From assembly GCF_040290245.1 (NCBI RefSeq), contig NZ_PSMQ01000021.1:1-26105 (forward strand): 26,105 nucleotides of DNA, in the 5' to 3' direction. The position numbers and the translations under genes were made by a program. The number at the start of each line of letters is the position of its first letter. Position 1 is the first letter of the stretch. Origin of the DNA: Thermus_A sp040290245. GTDB taxonomy: Bacteria > Deinococcota > Deinococci > Deinococcales > Thermaceae. Below, in pieces: positions 7,386 through 13,606 of this stretch. The notes beneath the pieces were generated by a model. It did no database searches. It worked only from the letters and a program-made list of their open reading frames with translations, and was not told where the DNA came from.

Positions 7386-8603
7386 TCACGCGGAAAGGAT
7401 GCGGACCGCCTCCTCCAGGGCCTTCTCCTGGATCCGCTGCGCCTTAAGCCGGGCCAGGCCCTGCTCTTTAAGCTCGGCCTTCAGACCTTCCACGCTGGTG
7501 CCCAGGCTTCGGGCCAGGGCCTGTAGGTAGGCCTGCCACTCCTCTTCCGAAAGCTCCGTGGCAAGCTCTTCCGCGAGTTTTTCCTTGGCCAAGGCCTTCT
7601 TAACCCGGTCCAAAGAGGCTTTTTTTAGGTCCTCCACGAACTTCTCGTACTCGCCCTTTTCCTTAAGGCTCTTTAGATAGTCCTCGAGGCGGACACCCGT
7701 CCGGGCCAGGTCCTCGGCCAGGTGCTCCAGGAGGTGGCGCTCCTCCTGCCGGACCATGGAAGGGGGGATCTCCGCTTCCAGGCCCTGGGCCAGCTTCTGG
7801 AGGAGCTCCTCCTTGAGCGCCTCCTGGTGCTGACGCTTCGCCTCCGCCTCCAGGCTCTGGCGCACCTTAGACCGGAGATCCTCCAGGCTCTCCACGCCCA
7901 CCGTCTTGGCGAACTCCTCGTCCAGCCCGGGGTACTGAAGGGTCTTGACCTCGAGGACCTTGACCCTGACCTCCCGGAGGGTCCGGCCCTCCTCGTCCTT
8001 CACGGGGACCAAGGTCTCCTCCCCCGCCCGCCTGCCCAACAGGGCCTCCCGCACATGGGGAAGGGCCTTTTCCAGGTCAACGGGGAACTGAGCCCCTTCC
8101 TCCGTCTCTAAAAAGACATGGTCCTTCTCCTCTGCTCCCCTTTCCACGGGGACGAGCTCGGCGTACTTGGCCCTAAGCTCCTCCAGGGCCTTATCCACCA
8201 TCTCCTCTGTGACCTCGAGGGCCTTGGCCTCCAGGGTAAAGCCGCGCCAGTCGGGTAGTTTCACCTCCGGGTAGGTCTCCACCTCGGCCACGTACACAAA
8301 GGGCTGCCCCTCCTCGAGCCGCTCCTCCACCACCCGGGCGGCCACGGGGATGAGGCTCAACTCCGCCACCGCCTGGGGGTAGGTCTCGTCCACCAGGCGT
8401 TCTTTGAGCTCGGCCCTAAGCTCCTCCTTACCCAACCGGGCCTCCACCACCTTGAGGGGGGCCTTGCCTGGGCGGAAGCCGGGGATTCTCACCCGCCTCT
8501 GATACTCGGAAAGCATCGCCTGGTATCGGTTCTGGACGGTTTCCGCGGGGACTTCCACCTTAAGGAGCACCCGGTAGCCGGAGCGTTCAAGGATTTCTGC
8601 CAC
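7386..8603 (-). CDS. tig: Trigger factor (ribosome-associated chaperone/peptidyl-prolyl isomerase)
   Basis: Trigger factor binds beside the ribosomal exit tunnel and shields nascent chains. The 405 residues begin with the ribosome-binding domain containing the signature GFRPGKAP at 42-49 (docking on protein L23). An FKBP-type prolyl isomerase domain follows in the middle (about 150-240). The C-terminal half is a helical, Glu/Lys/Leu-rich chaperone domain typical of the family. The GTG start at 8603 has GAGGTG upstream with a 4-nt spacer. The gene lies 32 nt downstream of tRNA-Leu on the same strand and upstream of clpP-clpX, so it may be co-transcribed with the tRNAs. The PPIase activity is assumed from the family; I did not check each active-site residue. 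Confidence 0.96.
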   Translation of the reverse strand: MAEILERSGYRVLLKVEVPAETVQNRYQAMLSEYQRRVRIPGFRPGKAPLKVVEARLGKEELRAELKERLVDETYPQAVAELSLIPVAARVVEERLEEGQPFVYVAEVETYPEVKLPDWRGFTLEAKALEVTEEMVDKALEELRAKYAELVPVERGAEEKDHVFLETEEGAQFPVDLEKALPHVREALLGRRAGEETLVPVKDEEGRTLREVRVKVLEVKTLQYPGLDEEFAKTVGVESLEDLRSKVRQSLEAEAKRQHQEALKEELLQKLAQGLEAEIPPSMVRQEERHLLEHLAEDLARTGVRLEDYLKSLKEKGEYEKFVEDLKKASLDRVKKALAKEKLAEELATELSEEEWQAYLQALARSLGTSVEGLKAELKEQGLARLKAQRIQEKALEEAVRILSA

Positions 8604-8635
8604 GGTTCACCTCACACGAGGGGGGCTCCGCCTTT

Positions 8636-8720
8636 TGGTGCGAGGAGCGGGACTTGAACCCGCACGGGTTACCCCACCGGATCCTAAGTCCGGCGCGTCT
8701 ACCGGTTCCGCCATCCTCGC
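8636..8720 (-). tRNA. tRNA-Leu (anticodon TAG)
   Basis: On the minus strand the acceptor stem GCGAGGA (8720-8714) pairs with TCCTCGC (8646-8640), followed by A73 and an encoded CCA (8638-8636). The anticodon loop CTTAGGA places TAG at 8686-8684, flanked by a CCGGA/TCCGG stem. A long variable arm (TGGGGTAACCCGT region) is typical of class II leucine tRNAs, and GGTTCAAGTCC is a normal T-loop segment. The gene lies between tRNA-His and tig. Confidence 0.97.
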
Positions 8721-8722
8721 AT

Positions 8723-8737
8723 GGGGGCGAAGCCCCC
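8723..8737 (-). other. G/C hairpin with TTCG-type loop just upstream of tRNA-Leu
   Basis: On the minus strand GGGGGC-TTC-GCCCCC forms a very stable stem that ends 2 nt before the tRNA-Leu 5' end. It is likely a structural or processing element in the tRNA-His/tRNA-Leu spacer. A second terminator is possible, but no U tract follows. Confidence 0.45.
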
Positions 8738-8740
8738 TCC

Positions 8741-8765
8741 AAAATACCACCCCTTTCGGGGTGGT
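8741..8765 (-). terminator. Hairpin with GAAA loop after tRNA-His
   Basis: On the minus strand ACCACCCC-GAAA-GGGGTGGT forms an 8-bp perfect stem with a GNRA tetraloop, followed by ATTTT (8745-8741). It begins 6 nt after the encoded CCA of tRNA-His. The shape fits an intrinsic terminator or a 3'-processing barrier between the two tRNAs. Confidence 0.5.
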
Positions 8766-8770
8766 GGGGT

Positions 8771-8847
8771 TGGGGTGAGCGATGGGACTCGAACCCACGA
8801 CCCCCGGTTCCACAGACCGGTGCTCTAACCAGCTGAGCTACGCTCAC
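8771..8847 (-). tRNA. tRNA-His (anticodon GTG)
   Basis: On the minus strand GTGAGCG (8847-8841) pairs with CGCTCAC (8781-8775). The discriminator is C73, followed by an encoded CCA (8773-8771). The anticodon loop CTGTGGA has GTG at 8813-8811. The base before G1 (position 8848 on the minus strand) is G, so the extra G-1 that HisRS requires is encoded, and C73 opposite it is the expected partner. The T-arm GGGTTCGAGTCCC is canonical. Confidence 0.97.
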
Positions 8848-8878
8848 CACGCTCAGCACCCGCCATTCTAAGCGGGTC

Positions 8879-9166
8879 TCACCCCTCCGTCAAGGCCCTT
8901 AAGCCCCCCTCGAGGCTGTAGACCTCCGGGTACCCGTCCGATTCCAGGTAAAGCCCCGCCACCTGGGAGATCAGCCCCTTCTCACAGACGAGGAGGATCG
9001 GCCGGTCCTTGGGCAGGTCATAGGACCCCTTCTGGATGGCCTCCACCGGGAGCCAGACCGAGGGAAAGGGCAGGGGGGTCATCCGCTTGTCCTTGGGCCG
9101 GACATCCACCACCAAGGCCCCCCGGTCCAGGAGGCCCTGCACCTCCTCCTTCCGCACCGCCCTCAT
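8879..9166 (-). CDS. Single-domain rhodanese-like protein
   Basis: The 95-residue protein has the rhodanese fold pattern: an N-terminal region ending VVDVRPKDK (19-27), the active-site loop starting at C61 in LLVCEKGLIS, and a C-terminal GYPEVYSLEGGLRAL segment typical of the last strand and helix. Such domains carry persulfide sulfur on the loop cysteine for sulfur transfer, for example in tRNA thiolation or cofactor synthesis; the partner is unknown. The loop CEKGLIS lacks the Arg usual near the end of rhodanese loops (CRSGxRS type), so activity may differ. ATG 9166 has GGAGGG directly against it. The gene precedes tRNA-His by about 30 nt on the same strand, so one transcript is possible. 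Confidence 0.85.
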   Translation of the reverse strand: MRAVRKEEVQGLLDRGALVVDVRPKDKRMTPLPFPSVWLPVEAIQKGSYDLPKDRPILLVCEKGLISQVAGLYLESDGYPEVYSLEGGLRALTEG

Positions 9167-9202
9167 CCCTCCATTCTGCCACAGCCCGAGAGGGTCGCTT
9201 AC

Positions 9203-9215
9203 GCAATTTTATTCA
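9203..9215. promoter_or_regulatory. A/T island, possible promoter or ArgR-like operator between rhodanese gene and carB
   Basis: GCAATTTTATTCA interrupts the GC-rich divergent gap (9167-9326). Read on the minus strand it is TGAATAAAATTGC, which matches one half and part of the second half of the Arg-box consensus (TGAAT-W4-ATTCA). TAAAAT could also be a -10 for the minus-strand rhodanese gene. A second A/T-rich patch and TATCCT (9304-9309) lie nearer carB. No element here is certain. Confidence 0.25.
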
Positions 9216-9326
9216 CCGAGCCAGGCCTTCCCCCCGGCGGCTTCGGGTCTACCTCCACCAGCCTACGCGTATTTATGCCTTCCCTCCCCCCAGGGCTTCA
9301 TGGTATCCTTGGCCTCTGGGTGTGCG

Positions 9327-12300
9327 ATGCCGCCGAGAAGAGACCTCAGGAAAATCCTGATCATTGGCTCTGGCCCCATTACCATCGGGCAGGCTGCGGA
9401 GTTCGACTACTCGGGAACACAGGCCTTAAAGGCCCTAAAGGGGGCGGGGTACGAGGTGGTTTTGGTGAACTCCAACCCCGCCACCATCATGACCGATCCC
9501 GACCTGGCAGGGGCCACCTACCTCGAGCCCCTCTCCCTGGAATTTTTAGAAAAAATTATCGCGAAGGAACGCCCGGATGCCCTCCTACCCACCCTGGGCG
9601 GGCAGACCGCCTTGAACCTCTCCATGGCGCTCTACGAGGAAGGGGTTCTGGACCGGTATGGGGTGGAGCTCATCGGGGCTAAAGCGGAGGCCATCAAAAA
9701 GGGAGAGGACCGGGAGGCGTTCCAAAAGGCCATGCGGAGGATCGGCCTCGAGGTGCCCCGGGGAAGGATGGTGGCAAGCCTGGAGGAGGGGCTGGCCTTC
9801 GCCCGAGAGGTGGGCTTCCCCGTGGTGGTCCGGCCCTCCTTCACCCTGGGGGGGACAGGGGGCGGCATCGCGAGGAGCGAGGAGGAGCTCCTCGAGGTCC
9901 TGGGCCGGGGCCTGAGGCTTTCCCCCGTCCACACCGCTTTGGTGGAGGAGTCCGTCCTCGGCTGGAAGGAGTTTGAGCTGGAGGTGATGCGGGACCACGC
10001 GGACACGGTGGTCATCATCACCAGCATCGAGAACTTTGACCCCATGGGGGTCCACACCGGGGATTCCATCACCGTGGCCCCCGCCCAGACCCTTTCCGAC
10101 GTGGAGTACCAGAGGATGCGGGACGCGGCCAAGGCCATCATCCGGGAGATCGGGGTGGACACCGGGGGGTCCAACATTCAGTTTGCGGTGGACCCGAAGA
10201 CGGGCCGGCAGGTGGTCATCGAGATGAACCCCCGGGTCTCCCGCTCCAGCGCCTTGGCCTCCAAGGCCACGGGCTTCCCCATCGCCAAGATCGCCGCCCT
10301 TTTGGCGGTGGGCTACCGGCTGGACGAGCTGCCCAACGACATCACCCGGAAAACCCCCGCCTCCTTCGAACCCACGATCGACTACGTGGTGGTCAAGATC
10401 CCCCGCTTCGCCTTTGAGAAGTTCAAGACCCTGCCCAACCTCCTGGGCGGGCTCAAGGATGAGCTCGGAACGCAGATGAAAAGCGTGGGCGAGGTGATGG
10501 CCATCGGCCGCACCTTCAAGGAGGCCCTGATGAAGGCGCTCAGGGGGCTGGAGGCCGATGTGAGGAAGGAGCTTTCCAGCCTTTCCACCCAGGCGCTCTA
10601 CGGCCTCTTATACCCCAACCCCAACCGCATCCACGCCCTTTTTGAGCTCCTGCGCCGGGGAGAGGCGGTGGAGGCGCTCCACCGGGAGACCTATATCGAC
10701 CCTTGGTTCCTCCACCAGCTCAAGGAGGTCGCCGAGGCCGAGGAGACGGTTCGGCGGGGGTACTGGCCCCAGGACAAGGAGGGCTTCCTCTGGCTCAAGG
10801 GGCTGGGGTTTTCCGACCCGCATCTGGCGGCGCTTTCGGGTAAGACCGAGGAAGAGGTGCGGCAGGAGCGAAAAGCTTTGGGGGTGGTCCCGGTCTATAA
10901 GACGGTGGATACCTGCGCGGCGGAGTTCGAGGCCTATACCCCCTATCACTACTCCACCTACGAGCTGGAGGACGAGGTCCGGCCCACGACAAAGCCCAAG
11001 GTGGTCATCCTGGGCTCGGGGCCTATCCGGATCGGCCAAGGGGTGGAGTTTGACTACGCCACCGTCCATGCGGTCTGGGCGCTTAAGGAGGCGGGGTACG
11101 AGACCCTGATGGTCAACTCCAACCCCGAGACGGTCTCCACCGACTACGACACCGCCGACCGGCTCTATTTTGAGCCCTTGAGCCTCGAGGATGTCCTCAA
11201 CCTGGTGGAGCACGAGAAACCCCTGGGGGTGATCGCCACCTTGGGGGGGCAGACCCCCTTGAAGCTCGCCCGGGGGCTGGAAAAAGCGGGGGTCAGGCTT
11301 CTCGGCACCCCCGCGGAGGCCATCCACCAGGCGGAGGACCGGGCGGCCTTTGGTGCGCTCTGCCAAAGCCTGGGGATTCCCCAGCCCAAAGGCCGGGTGG
11401 CCGAGACCCCAGAGGAGGCCCTCCGGCTTGCGGAGGAGCTCGGCTATCCCCTGATGGTCCGGCCCAGCTACGTCCTGGGGGGGCGGGCCATACAGGTCTG
11501 CCGGGGCCCAGAGGAGCTTAGGGCCTACCTCGAGGAGGTCTATGCGGAGCTGGCGGAAAAGCCCTCCATCCTTTTGGACCGGTACCTGGAAGGCGCTTTA
11601 GAGCTGGACGTGGATGCGCTTTCCGACGGGCAGGAGGTGATGGTGGCGGGCATCTTGGAGCACATCGAACAGGCGGGGATCCACTCGGGGGACTCGGCCA
11701 CCATCCTCCCTCCCGTGAGCCTCCCCGAGGAGATCCTGGAAAAGGTGCGCGCCTACACCCGCCGCCTGGCCCTGGCCCTGGGGGTAAAGGGGCTTTTAAA
11801 CGTTCAGTACGCGGTCTTAGGGGGGGAAGTCTACATCCTCGAGGCCAACCCCCGATCAAGCCGCACCGTACCCTTCGTCTCCAAGGCCATCGGGGTCCCT
11901 CTGGCCAAGCTCGCCGCCTTGATCGCCGTGGGCAAGACCCTTAAGGAACTGGGGGTAAAGGATCTGGACCCCAGGCCCCCCTACTACGCGGTCAAGGAGG
12001 TGGTCATCCCTTGGCTCAAATTCCCCGGGGTCATCCCCTGGCTGGGGCCGGAGATGCGCTCCACCGGGGAGAGCATGGGCCTGGACCAGGACCCTTATCT
12101 GGCGTACTACAAGGCGGAGCTCGGAGCCGGGCAGAGGCTTCCTTTGGTCGGCCGGGTGCGGTTCATCGCCGTGCCCGAGGAGGTGGAGCGGGCCTACCTC
12201 GAGGCGGGGTTTGAGAAAACCCAAGATGAGGCATATGACCTCCTCCTGGCCTTCACCCCCCACGCTGAACTTCGCCGGGCGGTGGAGCGGGGCCTCCCCT

Positions 12301-12422
12301 TCATCACCACCAAGGAGGGGGCCCTATGGAGCCTTAAAGCCATCCTCACCGCCCGGGCAAACCCCCTTCGGGTCCAGCCCCTCCAGGCCTGGCACCGGGT
12401 GGTGTATACTAAGCCCCAATGA
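9327..12422 (+). CDS. carB: Carbamoyl-phosphate synthase large subunit CarB, short effector domain
   Basis: CarB makes carbamoyl phosphate from bicarbonate, two ATP and ammonia supplied by CarA, feeding pyrimidine and arginine synthesis. The 1031 residues contain the two duplicated synthetase halves, each opening with the same motif: IIGSGPITIGQAAEFDYSG near residue 11 and ILGSGPIRIGQGVEFDYA in the middle. Each half carries ATP-grasp signatures such as MNPRVSRSSALASKATGFP and ANPRSSRTVPFVSKAIGVP. The C-terminal MGS-like domain, after EMRSTGESMG, is only about 113 residues and lacks the TxGT loop that binds UMP/IMP. ATG 9327 fits the family start; the frame is open further upstream without CarB-like sequence. 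The stop codon overlaps the darA ATG (ATGA). carA is not in the window. Confidence 0.97.
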   Translation: MPPRRDLRKILIIGSGPITIGQAAEFDYSGTQALKALKGAGYEVVLVNSNPATIMTDPDLAGATYLEPLSLEFLEKIIAKERPDALLPTLGGQTALNLSMALYEEGVLDRYGVELIGAKAEAIKKGEDREAFQKAMRRIGLEVPRGRMVASLEEGLAFAREVGFPVVVRPSFTLGGTGGGIARSEEELLEVLGRGLRLSPVHTALVEESVLGWKEFELEVMRDHADTVVIITSIENFDPMGVHTGDSITVAPAQTLSDVEYQRMRDAAKAIIREIGVDTGGSNIQFAVDPKTGRQVVIEMNPRVSRSSALASKATGFPIAKIAALLAVGYRLDELPNDITRKTPASFEPTIDYVVVKIPRFAFEKFKTLPNLLGGLKDELGTQMKSVGEVMAIGRTFKEALMKALRGLEADVRKELSSLSTQALYGLLYPNPNRIHALFELLRRGEAVEALHRETYIDPWFLHQLKEVAEAEETVRRGYWPQDKEGFLWLKGLGFSDPHLAALSGKTEEEVRQERKALGVVPVYKTVDTCAAEFEAYTPYHYSTYELEDEVRPTTKPKVVILGSGPIRIGQGVEFDYATVHAVWALKEAGYETLMVNSNPETVSTDYDTADRLYFEPLSLEDVLNLVEHEKPLGVIATLGGQTPLKLARGLEKAGVRLLGTPAEAIHQAEDRAAFGALCQSLGIPQPKGRVAETPEEALRLAEELGYPLMVRPSYVLGGRAIQVCRGPEELRAYLEEVYAELAEKPSILLDRYLEGALELDVDALSDGQEVMVAGILEHIEQAGIHSGDSATILPPVSLPEEILEKVRAYTRRLALALGVKGLLNVQYAVLGGEVYILEANPRSSRTVPFVSKAIGVPLAKLAALIAVGKTLKELGVKDLDPRPPYYAVKEVVIPWLKFPGVIPWLGPEMRSTGESMGLDQDPYLAYYKAELGAGQRLPLVGRVRFIAVPEEVERAYLEAGFEKTQDEAYDLLLAFTPHAELRRAVERGLPFITTKEGALWSLKAILTARANPLRVQPLQAWHRVVYTKPQ
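12405..12410 (+). promoter_or_regulatory. -10-like TATACT inside the carB 3' end, before darA
   Basis: TATACT differs from the TATAAT consensus at one position and ends 8 nt before the darA ATG, the spacing expected for a leaderless start. It lies within the last codons of carB, so darA could be expressed alone as well as by read-through from carB. No clear -35 is visible. Confidence 0.45.
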
Positions 12423-12748
12423 AGCTCATCCTCGCCATCGTCCAGGACACGGACGCCCCCGGTCTGACCAAGGCCCTTTTGGAAAAGGGCTTCCAATCCA
12501 CCAAGCTGGCCTCCACGGGGGGCTTCCTCCGGGAGGGGAACACCACCCTCCTCATCGGCGTGGAGGATGAACGGCTGGGAGAGGCCTTGGAGATCATTCG
12601 GGAGAAGTGCCGGACCCGGACCCGGCTCGTCACCCCGGGGGTACCCCTGGCCGAGGCCCCGGACCCCTTTTTGGCCCAGCCGATAGAGGTCCAGGTGGGC
12701 GGGGCGGTGGTCTTCGTCTTGCCGGTGGAACACTTCTTCAAGGTTTAA
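12419..12748 (+). CDS. darA: Cyclic-di-AMP receptor, PII-like (DarA/PstA family)
   Basis: This 109-residue protein fits the DUF970/DarA (PstA) family: small trimeric PII-like proteins that bind the second messenger c-di-AMP between subunits. Visible signatures are KLILAIVQDTDA at 2-13, KLASTGGFLREGNTTLLIG at 29-47 (including G35, F36 and N41, positions used for c-di-AMP binding in characterised homologues), and the C-terminal VGGAVVFVLPV strand before EHF. Partner proteins and output are unknown for this family in Thermus. The ATG shares ATGA with the carB stop codon, so co-translation is likely, and TATACT at 12405-12410 offers a possible own promoter. In Firmicutes the gene usually sits elsewhere (near tmk/holB, from memory), so this carB linkage is informative. 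Confidence 0.9.
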   Translation: MKLILAIVQDTDAPGLTKALLEKGFQSTKLASTGGFLREGNTTLLIGVEDERLGEALEIIREKCRTRTRLVTPGVPLAEAPDPFLAQPIEVQVGGAVVFVLPVEHFFKV

Positions 12749-12823
12749 GGGCCTGGGATCCTCCGGCCCCGTCTTGGCGAGGGCTAGGAAAAACCCTTCC
12801 CGTTGTGCCAGGATAGGTAGGGT
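12749..12823 (+). other. darA-trmI spacer (75 nt)
   Basis: No gene is seen. GGGCC (12749-12753) and a GGCCC further on could form a weak hairpin just after the darA stop, but there is no U tract. No strong -10 hexamer or ribosome-binding site could be assigned to trmI; TAGGTAGGG lies close to its ATG. Confidence 0.3.
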
Positions 12824-13606
12824 ATGCGCTTTGGGGAGTGGGTCGTCCTCAAGGACGGGAAGGGCCGGGCCTACCTCCTAAGGCTCAGGGAAGGAGGGGT
12901 TTTCAGCCACCACAGGGGCAACGTGTCCCACGAGGCGATCCAGAGCGCTGGCCCCGGGGGAAGGGTGTACACCCATCTGGGAGAGGGGCTTTCCGTCCAC
13001 CGACCCAGCCTGGAGGAGTACGTCCTCCATATGCGCCGGGCGGCCACCCCCACCTACCCCAAGGACGCGGCCGCCATGGTCATGCTTCTGGACCTCTTCC
13101 CCGGAGCAAGGGTGCTGGAGGCGGGCACGGGAAGCGGGGGACTCACCCTTTTCCTCGCCCGGGCGGTGGGCCAAGAAGGCAGGGTGGTCAGCTACGAGAA
13201 ACGGCCCCACCACCTCCGACAGGCCCAGGAGAACGTGCGGGCCTTTTCCCAGCTGGACAACGTGGACTTCGTCCTAGGGGGTCTGGAAGAGGCCCAGCTC
13301 CCCGAGGAGGGCTTCGACGGGGTGGCCCTGGACCTGATGGAACCCTGGACCGTTTTGGAAAAGGCTGTGGCGGCGTTGAAGACCGACCGCTTTTTGGTCG
13401 CCTACCTGCCCAACATCACCCAGGTCATCGAGCTCCTCCAGCGGGCCCAGGGGGTTCCCTTGGCCCTAGAGAAGGTGCTGGAGGTCCAGCACCGAAGCTG
13501 GGATATCCGCCTTCCCGTGGCCCATCCAAGCTTCCAGCAGGTAGGGCACACGGCCTTTCTAGTTCAGATGCGAAAATGGAAGGACTCCTCCTCCATGCCC
13601 TTCTAA
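12824..13606 (+). CDS. trmI: tRNA (adenine-58-N1)-methyltransferase TrmI
   Basis: TrmI methylates N1 of A58 in the T-loop of tRNAs using AdoMet; in T. thermophilus this modification is needed for growth at very high temperature. The 260-residue protein has a small N-terminal beta domain, then a class I Rossmann methyltransferase core: motif I VLEAGTGSGGLTLF at 97-110, an acidic end of strand 2 (VSYEKR, 122-127) and motif IV ALDLMEPW at 168-175 with catalytic-type D170. Tyr78, another residue implicated in the Thermus enzyme, is present. Length and sequence are close to T. thermophilus TrmI as remembered. The last 31 nt overlap the start of rqcH, so the two are probably translated together. 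Confidence 0.95.
   Translation: MRFGEWVVLKDGKGRAYLLRLREGGVFSHHRGNVSHEAIQSAGPGGRVYTHLGEGLSVHRPSLEEYVLHMRRAATPTYPKDAAAMVMLLDLFPGARVLEAGTGSGGLTLFLARAVGQEGRVVSYEKRPHHLRQAQENVRAFSQLDNVDFVLGGLEEAQLPEEGFDGVALDLMEPWTVLEKAVAALKTDRFLVAYLPNITQVIELLQRAQGVPLALEKVLEVQHRSWDIRLPVAHPSFQQVGHTAFLVQMRKWKDSSSMPF

Noticed and set aside
9036..9326. Upstream extension of the carB frame
   Set aside because: It runs over the rhodanese gene and intergenic DNA. CarB similarity begins at residue 1 from ATG 9327.
12838..13575. Upstream extension of the rqcH frame across trmI
   Set aside because: Same strand but a shifted frame of trmI with Arg/Gly/Pro-rich sequence. NFACT similarity begins exactly at ATG 13576.
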